Shown: positions 23,297 through 33,191 of the stretch, piece by piece
Layout: every line of letters starts with the position of its first letter
Position numbering within the stretch: position 1 is the first letter of the stretch
From: Clostridia bacterium UC5.1-1D2
GTDB lineage: Bacteria > Bacillota > Clostridia > Lachnospirales > Lachnospiraceae
Assembly: GCA_001304855.1 (NCBI GenBank)
Contig: BBZN01000014.1
Location: 41,295 to 105,294, forward strand
Direction of reading: 5' to 3'
Length of the DNA: 64,000 nucleotides
Notes under the pieces: generated by a model
The model's database searches: none
Told to the model about the DNA's origin: nothing
The model's input: the letters and a program-made list of their open reading frames with translations, nothing else
Program-made: the position numbers and the translations under genes

Positions 23297-23997
23297 GGTA
23301 AATGGCATTGATGTATATTATGGCAAGGTTCAGGCTCTGTTTGACGTATCCATCGAAGTGGGAGACCACGAGATTGTATCCATTATCGGAGCCAACGGCG
23401 CAGGTAAGACTACGCTTATGAAGTCTATTATGGGCATTAACAAGCCAGAAAAGGAACCATTGAGTATAACGGCCGGTTAATAAGCGGGCTGGCCGCCCAC
23501 AAGGTGGTGGCACATAAGATTGTCTATGTGCCTGAGGGCAGGGAAATTTTCCCCAATATGACGGTACAGGAAAATCTGGAGATGGGCGCTTACTCTGTGA
23601 AAATGTCCAAGGCGGAGATAGAGCGGCATCTGGAGGAGCAATATGATATATTCCCGCGGTTAAAAGAGCGGGCAAAGCAGAAGGCGGGCTCTATGTCCGG
23701 AGGTGAGCAGCAGATGCTGGCTATTGCCAGAGGCTGATGTCAGATCCGGAGCTTTTAATGCTGGATGAGCCCAGTCTGGGGCTGGCCCCGGTGATCGTGG
23801 ATGATATGTTTGATGTAATTGTGAAGGTGAATAAAGTGAGAAATATTCCCATTGCCATTGTGGAGCAGAATGCGTTTATGGCTATGTCCATATCCCACAG
23901 AACCTATGTGCTGGAGGTTGGAAACCTGGTTTCCAGCGGAGACAGCAGAGTGCTGATGGATTCGGACGATATTAAGAAGGCATATCTGGGCGGCTGA
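23289..23997 (+). CDS. livF: Liv-type ABC transporter ATPase 2 (LivF; two frame breaks)
   Basis: The shorter ABC ATPase of the Liv pair. Walker A is IIGANGAGKTTLMKSIMG, signature SMSGGEQQMLAIARGLMS and Walker B LLMLDEPSLGLAPVIVDDMF; the LivF-typical YVPEGREIFPNMTVQENLEM is also present. The frame changes near 23453 (GAAAAGGAACC for GAAAAAGGAACC) and 23734 (AGGCTGATG for AGGCCTGATG). The repaired size, about 236 residues, is normal. Confidence 0.93.
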
Positions 23998-24038
23998 TGA
24001 GAAGCGAGAGCGCTGAGTGCCGAAGGAGGAGAAAAATT

Positions 24039-25057
24039 ATGCGCGCTATAAAGTTTGAGGAACCCTGGAAGGTTGAGTGTATTGAGTTGGAGAAGCCGGT
24101 GCCTGGGGAAGGCCAGGCGCTGATTAAGGTGAAGGCTGCAGGAATCTGCGGCAGCGATATCGGGGCCTTCAGAGGGACGAACCCGCTGGTTTCATTTCCC
24201 AGGATAATCGGCCATGAGATTGTAGGAGAAGTATTGTCCGTTCCTGAAAATAATGAGCGGGGGATTACTGTGGGAGATCACGTGATCGTAGATCCCTATC
24301 TTTACTGCGGAACGTGTTATCCCTGCTCCATCGGAAGGACCAACTGCTGTACGGATTTGAAGGTTCTGGGAGTTCATGTGGAGGGAGGAATGTCCGATTA
24401 CATGGTCCATCCTGCCAATATGCTGTGGAAACTGCCGGAAGATATGCCATGGGATATTGCTCCTATGCTGAGCCCCTTACTATCGCCCTTCACGGGATTC
24501 ACAGAGGCCATCTGAGCAGGGGGGAGCATGTGGCGATAATCGGGGCCGGGCCTATCGGGCTTTTGGCTGCCATGTCTGCCATCTCCTATGGTGCAAAACC
24601 AATTGTAATTGATGTGGTGAACGAGCGGCTGCAGTTTGCGAAGGAACTGGGCGTAAACGATACTATCAATTCTGCTGAGGAAAATCTGGCAGAGAAAGTG
24701 GCTGAATTTACAGATGGCCGTATGGCTGAACTGGTGATGGAGTGTTCCGGCGCCAACGGGGCAGTCCGCTCCACACTGGATATTGTGTCCAATGCGGGAA
24801 GGATTACGCTCACAGGCTGGCCGAAGAAGGAGACGCCTCTCCCTACGGATGCAGTAACCAGGAAAGAGGTGGACATAAGCGGCGCCCGCACCAGCGCAAA
24901 TGAATTTGAGGAGGCCGTCAGGCTTATATACAGTGGAAAGGTAGATGCAAGGCGGATTCTGACCAAGGTAGTGAGAATGGAGGAGGCGCCTGAGACCATT
25001 ATAGATATAGAAAAAAATCCGGGGAATTATATGAAGGTGAATGTGATGGTGGATTAG
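24039..25057 (+). CDS. Zinc-dependent medium-chain alcohol dehydrogenase (frame break)
   Basis: MDR-family NAD(P)-dependent dehydrogenase. The catalytic zinc site is CGSD (about residue 38) and GHE (about 65), and the structural zinc cysteines are in CGTCYPCSIGRTNCC. The Rossmann motif is AIIGAGPIGLLAAMSA. The frame changes near 24472, where ATGCTGAG should read ATGGCTGAG (MAEPLTIALHGIHRG). It is 41 bases after livF with an AAGGAGGAG site, so it is probably co-transcribed. Similar enzymes act on polyols and sugar acids, so its presence argues that the transporter may carry such a compound rather than an amino acid. Confidence 0.88.
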
Positions 25058-25072
25058 AGCATGATTCAAAAC

Positions 25073-25107
25073 GGGCCGGAGCGGGAAAAGATTCCCGCTC
25101 CGGCCCC
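25073..25107. terminator. Convergent terminator between the dehydrogenase and nrdB
   Basis: GGGCCGGAGCGGGAA (25073-25087) pairs perfectly with TTCCCGCTCCGGCCC (25092-25106). On the minus strand it is followed by GTTTTG, serving nrdB; on the plus strand the T run is absent. Confidence 0.75.
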
Positions 25108-25151
25108 CTGGCAGAAGCGCCCAAAAGAATTAAAAAAAATACAATCCCTGC

Positions 25152-26195
25152 CTACAGATCATCCACCAGAGCGCTGCTCTTTGCGTAAGCTGTACTTCTG
25201 GCCTCGAAGAAGTCTGTCTTAATCATATTTGCATTGCTGTACTGGGAAACCCAGGACATGGATTCCGGTTCCTTTTCATGTCCCTCATAGACAGGTTCAA
25301 ATCCGATGCTTGAACAGCGCAGATTTCCCAGGTACTGAATGTAGTCCGTAATCATCTCTTTTGTGAGGCCGGGAACCTGGTCCCCGATGGCATAATGGCC
25401 CCACTCTATCTCCTGGCGGCATCCCTCCCGGATCATTTCCCTGTATATGTTCACACGCTCTTGGGTAAAAAGCTCCGGTTCCTCCTTTTTCAGCTCCAGA
25501 ATCATGTTGCAAAACAGCCATAAATGCGTGTTTTCATCCCGGTTTATATAGCGGATCTCCTGGGCGGAGCCGGGCATTTTGTGGTTCCGGCCCAGATTGT
25601 AGAAAAACATGAAACCACTGTAAAAATAGATCCCTTCCAGAATAAAATTGGCGACCACAGTTTTTGCAAAGGTGAAGGGGCTTTTGTCCTTCTGAAACTC
25701 ATTATAGAGATCTCCGATAAAGGTATTCCTGAGCAGCAGGCGTTCGTCATCCTTCCACTGGTACAGGACCTGGTTCCTGGTGTGGGGTTCGCAGATGGTG
25801 TCCAGCATATAGCTGTAGCTCTGGCTGTGGACCGCCTCCTGAAAGGTCTGGATGGACAGGCACAGATTGATCTCGTTGGCTGTGATATACTCCCCAACTG
25901 CAGGCAGATTGGCTGTCTGGAGACTGTCCAGAAAGACGAGAAAGGACAGAATCTTATCGTAGGCCCTCCGCTCTCCGGGACTCAGCATAGGGTAGTCCTT
26001 CACATCTGTTCCCAGGTTGATTTCCTCAGGCACCCAGAAGTTGTTCATAGCTTGTCTGTACCAGTCGCTCACCCAGGTATATTTCATATTGTTAAAATCG
26101 TTTAGATTGGTGGTATTTCCATTGATCATGCGGCGTTTTCTCACATCGGTGTCGCCCTCCGGATTGAATAGGGGTTTTCTTTTCAGATGTTCCAT
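25152..26195 (-). CDS. nrdB: Class I ribonucleotide reductase small subunit
   Basis: Radical-bearing beta subunit (347 residues) that supplies the radical for reduction of ribonucleotides. All metal ligands are visible: Asp in FLVFLDSLQTA, Glu and His in FQEAVHSQSY, Glu in ILEGIYFYSG, and Glu/His in NRDENTHLW. The tyrosine four residues after the first ligand histidine (HSQSY) matches the radical Tyr122 of E. coli NrdB, so a classical tyrosyl-radical enzyme is likely. The gene is intact and 42 bases downstream of nrdA on the same strand. Confidence 0.95.
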   Translation of the reverse strand: MEHLKRKPLFNPEGDTDVRKRRMINGNTTNLNDFNNMKYTWVSDWYRQAMNNFWVPEEINLGTDVKDYPMLSPGERRAYDKILSFLVFLDSLQTANLPAVGEYITANEINLCLSIQTFQEAVHSQSYSYMLDTICEPHTRNQVLYQWKDDERLLLRNTFIGDLYNEFQKDKSPFTFAKTVVANFILEGIYFYSGFMFFYNLGRNHKMPGSAQEIRYINRDENTHLWLFCNMILELKKEEPELFTQERVNIYREMIREGCRQEIEWGHYAIGDQVPGLTKEMITDYIQYLGNLRCSSIGFEPVYEGHEKEPESMSWVSQYSNANMIKTDFFEARSTAYAKSSALVDDL

Positions 26196-26237
26196 AACCT
26201 CTCCTTATTTCCTTCTCTGTATTGTGTTCTGCAGGGT

Positions 26238-28782
26238 CTAACTTGAACACACCTCGCACTCTTCCACCTCCAGGCTTCTGGAACGGATATAGTAAATCGT
26301 TTTAACCCCCTGCTCCCAGGCCAGAAGATAAAGATTCAGCACCTGCCTTAAGGTGTACTCGTTTGTGATGTAGAGATTCATGCTCTGGGCCTGATCGATG
26401 TGGCGCTGCCGGACCCCTCCTGCGCGCACCGACCACTGCTGGTCGATGTAATGGGCATTTTTATACTTCCAGAACGTGGCGGGAGACAGATCCGGAGCAA
26501 CCCTGGGCACCAGCCCGCTTTTCTTTTCCTCCAGATAGTAGCGGTTCATAATGGGATCCAGGCCGGCAGTGGTGCCTGCCAGCATACTGGTGCTGCTGGT
26601 GGGCGCAATGGCCATCAGCCATCCGTTTCTCATACCCCAGGCAGCCGTTTTCTCTTTCAGGCGCAGCCATTCCTCTGATTGGTAGCCCCGCTTTTCAAAG
26701 TACGAACCGGTATGCCAGCCGCTTCCCTCAAAGAACTGGTAGGCTCCTTTTTCCCTGGCATAATCACAGCTGGCCTCAACGGCGGCATAATTAATCCATT
26801 CAAAAATCCTGTCCGCAAATTTCAGATGCTGGTCAGATTCCCAGATAATTCCATTTTTTGCCAGCATATGGTGGTAGCCGCTGACGCCCAGGCCGATGGG
26901 GCGGTAGCGCAGATTATTGATCTTTGCGTAGGGGACTGGGAAAAAGTTCAAGTCAATGACATTATCCAGGGCCCGGACCGCACAGCGGGTCAGCTCTGTA
27001 ATCTCATTCCTGTCGTTCACATCAATTTTGCCCAGTGAGAGGCTGGCCAGGTTGCACACTACAAAGTCTCCCGGCTTTGTAACGGTAACGACCACGGTTT
27101 CCCCCTCCGCCGTTTCGATTCTCTGCTCCAGCTGCTCCACAGGCTCATATTCTGGGCGATTTCCGTACAGAGATTGCTGCAGTATATGATTCCCTTGTGG
27201 CTGTTTGGATTGGCCTCGTTAACCAGGTCGCGGTTAAAGGTAAAGGGAGTCCCGGTCTCAACCGCACTTTTTAAAACCAGGCGCACCACATCCTTTACCG
27301 GGATTACCCGTTTGTGGATCCTGTGATCCGACACACACTCCCAGTAGCGGTCCTCCCACTCCTGCCCAAAGGAATCCTCCAATGCGTACCCCTTCACTGT
27401 AAGGATTTCGTGGGGACACATGAGATACCAGTCTCCATCAATGGTTTCCTTCGCCATTTTCCAGAACAGGTTGGGGTAGCACACTGCGGGAAACACGTCA
27501 TGGGCCTTCATGCGGTCGTCCCCGTTGTTGGTGCGGAGGGCCAGAAATTCCGGCAGGTCCTTATGCCATGCGTCCAGGTAAACGGCAACGGCTCCCTGGC
27601 GCATCCCCAGCTGGTCTACTGCAACCGCCGTATCGTTGGCCAGCTTGATCCAGCGGATTACGCCTCCTGCGGCTCCTTTGAAGCCCCGTATGGCGCTGCC
27701 TGCAGCCCGTACCTTTCCGAAATACAGCCCCATGCCGCCGCCGAATTTACTTACCTTGGCAAAGCTGTCAATACTGCGGTAGATACCGTCCAGACTGTCC
27801 GGCACTGTGTCTATGAAGCAGGAGGAAAGCTGGTGATAGGCTTTCGCGCGTTGGAGAGGGTGGGCGTTGCCATTGTCACCTTCAGGGTGCTGAGCATGTG
27901 GTAAAAACGCTTCACCCAACCCAGCCTGTCGTTTTCCTCCTTCATGGCCAGATGCAGCGCAATGCCCATAAACATTTCCTGGGGGGATTCCAGAGGGATA
28001 TTTTCACGGCTGCGGATTACATATCTGGAGAGAAGCAATTCCAGCCCGGAGTAGGTAAAGAGCTGATCCCGCTTTTCGTCCAGGAATTGTCCGCAGGTTT
28101 CAATTTCGTCCCTGCTGTAGCGCTCCAGAATATAATCCCCGTAGAGCTGTTCGTCTGTGAGAAAACGCAGCTTTTCATAAAAACTCCGTATCTGATGCTT
28201 CTCCTCTATGGCGGTGAGCTCCTTTTTAAAACGGAGCATCAAAAGACGGGCCCCGATATATTCCCAGTCCGGCGCTTCCTGCGTGGTCAGTTCCACCGCT
28301 GCCTGTATCAGAGCGGACAGCGTTTCTTTATCTGTCATTTCCTGCTTATAAAAGGCCGAAAATTTCATGAGAAGATGCTCCAGCCAGTAAGCGCTGCCGG
28401 TCCATTTTTTTTGAATTTCCTTTAAAACCGGTTCCATATCCGGAATATCTGTAAAATACCGGAGAAGATTCTGGCGAACCTCCCGCTCCCTGCTTCTCTC
28501 GTTTCTGTAGAGGATAAAGCTCTTAAGGGCCTCATAACAGCCTGCCTCCATAAGAGATTGCTCCACCATGTCCTGAATCTGCTCCACGCTTAAGGAATGC
28601 CGGCCTTTTACCGCAGCGCAGACCTTTTCTTCCACCAGCGCCATGATTCTGTCTGTCCTGTCCCGATCCGGCTCCTGATGGACGCTGGCAAACGCACACA
28701 ATACGGCATTCCTTATCTTTTCGCTTTCGTAGGGTTCCGGCTGACCGTTTCTTTTTTTGATATCCATTTTTATTCCCGCCAT
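26238..28782 (-). CDS. nrdA: Class I ribonucleotide reductase large subunit (two frame breaks)
   Basis: Catalytic alpha subunit that makes dNTP precursors. It opens with an ATP-cone (MDIKKRNGQPEPYESEKIRN), the allosteric activity domain. The active site is seen in the HQLSSCFIDT cysteine and SNLCTEI (Asn, Cys, Glu of the radical chemistry). The C-terminus ends EVEECEVCSS, the redox-active cysteine pair reloaded by thioredoxin or glutaredoxin. The frame changes near 27850 and near 27135; each is repaired by adding one base, giving about 847 residues. Starts at 28782 or the ATG at 28767 are both possible. Control by NrdR is predicted from upstream sites. Confidence 0.93.
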
Positions 28783-28900
28783 TCTCTTTGATTTCTTCGG
28801 GGCGGAGCGCCCGGCTCCCGCAGATTTGGAAGCCCGGCTCTGCCGCCAATGCCAAAGGCCCGCCCTGGGGGGCGCCGCCTTTGACTTGAAATGTGTAAGA
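28783..28900 (-). other. GC-rich structured leader of nrdA
   Basis: On the minus strand, CAAAGG and CCTTTG arms enclose a G/C-rich loop (about 28892-28859), followed by two copies of GAGCCGGGC and several other short dyads. There is no cobalamin-riboswitch core and no open reading frame. Function unknown; it may only be fold-prone spacer. Confidence 0.35.
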
Positions 28901-28957
28901 CGCCCGTATCTGAATCAAACAGTATTGGTAACTGTTATTGATAGCGCCGCCTTATGT

Positions 28958-28986
28958 ATGATACCACAAGATATAGTATATTTCAA
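28958..28986 (-). promoter_or_regulatory. nrdAB promoter
   Basis: On the minus strand, TTGAAA (28986-28981), 17-base spacer, TATCAT (28963-28958). The spacer contains the downstream NrdR-like box. The transcript would have a GC-rich leader of about 170 bases before nrdA. Stretch 28783-29153 holds no gene. Confidence 0.7.
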
Positions 28987-29008
28987 GGATTGCTATACAA
29001 AATATTCC
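28966..29008 (-). promoter_or_regulatory. Two NrdR-like boxes
   Basis: ACAAGATATAGT (28966-28977) and ACAAAATATTCC (28997-29008) begin exactly 31 bases apart, one inside the -35/-10 spacer of the nrdA promoter and one just upstream of the -35. NrdR repressors bind paired boxes about three helical turns apart ahead of reductase operons. The first box fits the consensus well, the second only in its first half. Confidence 0.6.
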
Positions 29009-29080
29009 AAGGGCCCTTTGGAAAGGTGAGGAGAGCAGCCGGAGAGAGGCGCGCTGCGGGTGAGAAAGTTAAATGTCCGG

Positions 29081-29109
29081 TTGTAATTCCGGTTGTTTTA
29101 TTTTATGAT
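29081..29109 (+). promoter_or_regulatory. Promoter of the dCMP deaminase operon
   Basis: TTGTAA (29081-29086), 17-base spacer, TATGAT (29104-29109), about 45 bases before the start codon. Confidence 0.65.
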
Positions 29110-29153
29110 AGTATTCAAAGATTATGTGAAGGTTAGAGAAGGAGGAGCAGGCA

Positions 29154-29648
29154 ATGTCAGGTAAACGGGCGGATTATATAACTTGGGATGAATATTTTAT
29201 GGGTGTGGCGCTTCTGGCCGGAAAGCGGTCCAAGGATCCAAGCACTCAGGTGGGAGCTTGTATTGTGAGCGAGGATAATAAAATTTTGTCTATGGGGTAC
29301 AACGGATTTCCCAAGGGGTGCTCAGATGACGAATTTCCCTGGGGAAAGGAAAATGAGAAGGACGACCCCTATAATTCCAAATATTTCTACTCCACACACA
29401 GCGAATTAAATGCTATTCTTAATTACAGAGGGGGAAGCCTGGAGGGCAGCAAGCTTTTTGTAACGCTGTTTCCCTGCAACGAGTGCGCCAAGGCGATTAT
29501 CCAGGCCGGAATCAAGACCCTCATCTACAGGGAGGACAAATATGCGGACACACCGGCGGTGAAGGCCTCCAAGCGGATGCTGAACGCGGCCGGCGTGAGG
29601 TATTATCAATATCAGCCAACCGGGCGGAAGATCGAGGTAGAGGTGTAA
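29154..29648 (+). CDS. dCMP deaminase (deoxycytidylate deaminase)
   Basis: Zinc deaminase converting dCMP to dUMP for thymidylate synthesis. The 164-residue protein has the zinc ligands HSELNAI (about residue 82) and PCNECAKAI (about residue 107), and SKDPSTQVGACIV near the N-terminus, all typical. It is intact, with GAAGGAGGAG before ATG 29154, divergent from nrdAB, so two deoxynucleotide supply functions share one control region. ComE-type cytidine deaminases are similar, but the length and SKDPSTQVGA support dCMP deaminase. Confidence 0.9.
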   Translation: MSGKRADYITWDEYFMGVALLAGKRSKDPSTQVGACIVSEDNKILSMGYNGFPKGCSDDEFPWGKENEKDDPYNSKYFYSTHSELNAILNYRGGSLEGSKLFVTLFPCNECAKAIIQAGIKTLIYREDKYADTPAVKASKRMLNAAGVRYYQYQPTGRKIEVEV

Positions 29649-29651
29649 GCC

Positions 29652-31487
29652 ATGAAGATTTTGCTGGCAGCTGTAAACGCCAAGTATATTCACTCAAATT
29701 TAGGAATTTACAGCCTGAAGGCCTTTGCCCAACAGGAGCTTCCCGCCGGGATGGCAGGGAGGGTAAAGCTGGAGCTGGGGGAATATACGATCAACCATCA
29801 GCCGTCCGCCATACTAAAGGATATTTACAGGCGGAAACCCGATGTTATCGGGTTTTCCTGCTATATCTGGAACATAGATATTATCAGGTCTTTGGCTGAA
29901 GATGTAAAAAAAGTGCTGCCCTGTGCGGAGATTTGGCTGGGCGGGCCGGAAGTGTCTTATAATGCAGCGGCTGCGCTTCATGCCCTGCCCTTTGTAAAAG
30001 GCGTCATGAAAGGGGAAGGGGAGGAAACATTTGCACAGCTGGTACAATTTTATGTGGATAAAGAGTCCTGCCTGCCGGAATCTTGTGGAAAACCTTCAGA
30101 AAATTCCCGTCTGCATCTGGAAGATATACCGGGCCTCCTCTTCCGCAGGGAGGACAACCGTCTTTCCAATACCGGCGTCCGGCCTTTGATGGATTTAAGC
30201 AGAATCCCATTTTCTTATAAATCCATAGGGCTTAAGGAGCTGGAGCACCGGATCATCTACTATGAAAGCAGCAGAGGCTGTCCCTTTTCATGCAGCTATT
30301 GCCTGTCCTCCATTGACAAGTCCGTCCGCTTCCGGGACCTGGACTTGGTGAAGGAAGAACTGGCCTGGTTCCTGTCTGCAGGCGTTTTGCAGGTCAAGTT
30401 TGTGGATCGGACATTTAACTGCAGGAGAAGCCATGCCCTGGCAATCTGGCAGTTTATAAAGGAAAATGATAACGGGATCACAAACTTTCATTTTGAAATA
30501 GCCGCCGACCTGCTGGGGGAGGAGGAGCTTTCGCTGCTGGCAGGAATGCGGCCCGGGCTTGTGCAGCTGGAGATCGGCGTCCAGACTACCAATCCTCATA
30601 CGCTGAAGGCTATCCGCAGGCAGACGGATATAGGACAGATACGGCAGATCACAGAGAGAATCAACGCAGGAAAAAATGTGCACCAGCATCTGGATTTGAT
30701 TGCAGGCCTGCCCTTTGAAAATCTGGAAAGCTTCCGCAAGTCCTTTGACGATGTCTACGCTATGGAGGCGGAGCAGCTTCAGCTGGGATTTTTGAAGGTT
30801 TTAAAAGGATCTTATATGGAAGAGACTGCCTCTGACTGGGGCCTCTCCTATTCCTCAAAGCCTCCCTACGAGGTGCTTTCCACCAACTGGCTTTCCTACG
30901 GACACATCCTGGAACTGAAGGCCGTGGAAGATATGGTGGAGGTTTACTACAACAGCAGGCAGTTTATAAATACCCTGGAGGCCCTTGAAGGGGAGTACTT
31001 AAGTCCATACAGAATGTTCCTGGATCTGGCCCTCCACTATGAATCCAGGGGGTTGGATAAGGTAAGCCACAGCCGCATAGCCAGATATGAGATTCTCTGC
31101 CATTTTCTGGAGGAGCATTTTCCCAAAGAAATTGAAAGGTACAGAGATCTGCTGACGTATGATCTGTATCTTCGGGAAAATGTAAAAAGCCGCCCCTCCT
31201 TTGCCAGAGACCAGAGTCCCTTTAAGGCCAGAATACGGGACTTCTTTGCAGGGGAGGAGGCTTCGCCCCTGTATCTGGCGGGATACAAGGGCTATGATTC
31301 CAGACAGATGAGCAAAATGGCCCATATAGAGGGCATGGGAGACGGATCTATGGTGCTGTTTGATTACAGGGAGCGGGATCCGCTGACCTATAATGCCAGA
31401 GCATACCTGCTGGGAGGAACCGGAGCGGGGGCTGCGAATCAGGGATTGAATATACGAACCTACGGGGGACCACAGGAGAGGACGTAA
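29652..31487 (+). CDS. B12-binding-type radical SAM protein with DUF4080
   Basis: A 611-residue intact enzyme. Residues 1-130 form a cobalamin-binding-like Rossmann domain (MKILLAAVNAKYIHSNLGIY; the classical DxHxxG is not present). The radical SAM cluster motif is RGCPFSCSYCLSS near residue 208, followed by a TIM-barrel core (QLEIGVQTTNPHTLKAIRR and LDLIAGLPFEN). The C-terminal part matches the DUF4080 region in style. The start is three bases after the deaminase stop. Substrate unknown; methylation or rearrangement of a small molecule or tRNA are possibilities I cannot choose between. Confidence 0.85.
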   Translation: MKILLAAVNAKYIHSNLGIYSLKAFAQQELPAGMAGRVKLELGEYTINHQPSAILKDIYRRKPDVIGFSCYIWNIDIIRSLAEDVKKVLPCAEIWLGGPEVSYNAAAALHALPFVKGVMKGEGEETFAQLVQFYVDKESCLPESCGKPSENSRLHLEDIPGLLFRREDNRLSNTGVRPLMDLSRIPFSYKSIGLKELEHRIIYYESSRGCPFSCSYCLSSIDKSVRFRDLDLVKEELAWFLSAGVLQVKFVDRTFNCRRSHALAIWQFIKENDNGITNFHFEIAADLLGEEELSLLAGMRPGLVQLEIGVQTTNPHTLKAIRRQTDIGQIRQITERINAGKNVHQHLDLIAGLPFENLESFRKSFDDVYAMEAEQLQLGFLKVLKGSYMEETASDWGLSYSSKPPYEVLSTNWLSYGHILELKAVEDMVEVYYNSRQFINTLEALEGEYLSPYRMFLDLALHYESRGLDKVSHSRIARYEILCHFLEEHFPKEIERYRDLLTYDLYLRENVKSRPSFARDQSPFKARIRDFFAGEEASPLYLAGYKGYDSRQMSKMAHIEGMGDGSMVLFDYRERDPLTYNARAYLLGGTGAGAANQGLNIRTYGGPQERT

Positions 31488-31490
31488 CAC

Positions 31491-32165
31491 ATGACGGAAA
31501 CGAAAACCACAAGGAAAAAACGTGAGACAAAAGGGGAGCTGTCCGCTCGTATCGGGCGCATCCTGGAGGCCCTGGACAGGGAGTATGGCAGAGAGTACCG
31601 CTGCTACCTGAATCATGAGACTCCCTGGCAGCTGCTGATTGCCGTGATTATGAGCGCCCAGTGCACCGATGCCAGGGTAAACATTGTGACGGAGGGACTT
31701 TTTAAGAAATATGACAGCCTGGAGGCATTTGCCTCCGCTGATTTAAAGGAGCTGGAGAGGGATATCCATTCAACCGGCTTTTATCATATGAAAGCGAAAA
31801 ATATAATCGCCTGCTGCAGGGACTTGGTGGAGAAGTACCAGGGGCGGGTGCCTGAGACGATAGAGGAGCTCACCTCCCTGGCCGGAGTGGGACGCAAGAC
31901 GGCCAATGTAATACGGGGCAACATTTACAATGAACCAAGTATTGTGGTGGATACCCATGTTAAGCGGATATCCAGGAAACTGGGGCTTACCAAAGAGGAG
32001 GATCCCGAGAAGATAGAATATGATTTGATGAAGGTTCTGCCCAGGGATCACTGGATTCTGTGGAATATACATATTATTACGCTGGGACGGACCGTCTGCA
32101 TTGCCCGCAGACCTAAGTGCGGCAGCTGCTTTCTGAAGGAAGACTGTCCCGGCCGGGAGGCATAG
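31491..32165 (+). CDS. nth: Endonuclease III
   Basis: DNA glycosylase/AP lyase for oxidised pyrimidines in base-excision repair. The 224-residue protein has the helix-hairpin-helix LTSLAGVGRKTANVI with the catalytic Lys, the catalytic Asp in VVDTHVKRIS, and the C-terminal 4Fe-4S loop CIARRPKCGSCFLKEDC. Intact. Its start is three bases after the radical SAM gene. Confidence 0.96.
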   Translation: MTETKTTRKKRETKGELSARIGRILEALDREYGREYRCYLNHETPWQLLIAVIMSAQCTDARVNIVTEGLFKKYDSLEAFASADLKELERDIHSTGFYHMKAKNIIACCRDLVEKYQGRVPETIEELTSLAGVGRKTANVIRGNIYNEPSIVVDTHVKRISRKLGLTKEEDPEKIEYDLMKVLPRDHWILWNIHIITLGRTVCIARRPKCGSCFLKEDCPGREA

Positions 32166-32276
32166 ATGCTCCCGGAATGCAGGCTTTGGGAGAACGCTTC
32201 TGCAATATGTGAAACAGGGCCGGGGAGAGGGTATTTGCAGCCACGCTCTGTGAGAGACAAAGGAAAAGAGGGTATC

Positions 32277-32988
32277 ATGATAAATTCATACATAGCAATC
32301 GATTTGGAGACTACGGGCCTGGAGGCAAAGCTGGAGAAAATAACGGAGATTGCCGCGCTGAGGGTTACGGACGGCGTGATCACAGACCGTCTGGTGACGC
32401 TCATAAATCCAAAGAGAAAACTTGGAGAGAGGATTACGGAGCTTACGGGCATTACCGATGAAATGGTTGCTGACGCCCCGCCCATCGGGAGGTGATCCGC
32501 GATCTGGTTGATTTTTGCGGAGATCTGCCTCTTTTGGGTCACAACATAATCTTTGATTACGGTTTTTGAAACGGGCGGCAGTAAATAACCAGCTGGCCTT
32601 TGAAAAGGAAGGTATCGACACGCTGACGCTCTGCAGGACCTTTATGCCTGCAGATATTAAGAGGAATCTGGGCTGCGCCTGCGCATATTATAAGATCTTA
32701 CAATCCACGGCCCACAGGGCGGAGGCGGACGCAGAGGCCGCCCACCAGCTCTACCAGAAGATGAAAGGCCTTCACTCAGGGGACAAGCCGGAGCTTTTTA
32801 CTGCAAAACCATTGATTTACAAGGCAAAAAGGGAGCAGCCGGCCACAAAAAGACAAAAAGACTACTTGCGTGATCTGGCAAAATGTCATAGAATAGACAT
32901 AACTGTGCAGATAGACGCAATGAGCCGCAGTGAAGTGTCGCGGATGATTGACAACATTATCTCTCAGTACGGCCGGATGACAAAATAA
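32277..32988 (+). CDS. DnaQ/PolC-type 3'-5' exonuclease (two frame breaks)
   Basis: DEDDh exonuclease with motif I YIAIDLETTGLEAK, motif II GHNIIFDY and motif III HRAEADAEAAHQLY. A C-terminal extension of about 90 residues (KRQKDYLRDLAKCHRIDITV onward) resembles small C-terminal domains found on stand-alone PolC-like exonucleases. The frame changes near 32487 (one G lost from GGGG) and near 32562 (T run). Probable role in DNA proofreading, repair or RNA trimming. Confidence 0.85.
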
Positions 32989-33055
32989 AGATATCCGGAA
33001 ACTTGGGACTAAAGAAGACAATCTGAGGCATATTATTAAAAGAGGTGAATGTACG

Positions 33056-33166
33056 ATGTTAAATATGAGAGATCCCAAAACTAAAAAAATTATCTCAACT
33101 GTAATCGTTGTGATTCTGGTGCTTTCCATGATAATACCCATGGCTCTTAGCATGCTGATGTATTGA
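33056..33166 (+). CDS. Small single-span membrane protein
   Basis: 36 residues: a basic N-terminus (MLNMRDPKTKKII), one hydrophobic helix (STVIVVILVLSMIIPMALSM) and a short tail. AGAGGTGA lies 7 bases before the ATG. It sits 25 bases upstream of the VanW protein on the same strand, a position where Clostridia often carry such a peptide. Function unknown. Confidence 0.65.
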   Translation: MLNMRDPKTKKIISTVIVVILVLSMIIPMALSMLMY

Positions 33167-33191
33167 TGTTTTAGTTGGGAGAGGAGCATTT

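Noticed and set aside
28783..28960. Cobalamin riboswitch before nrdA
   Set aside because: The B12-box core (GCCACTG type) and the conserved GGTGAAAATCC-like part are absent, and the reductase is class I, not B12-dependent.
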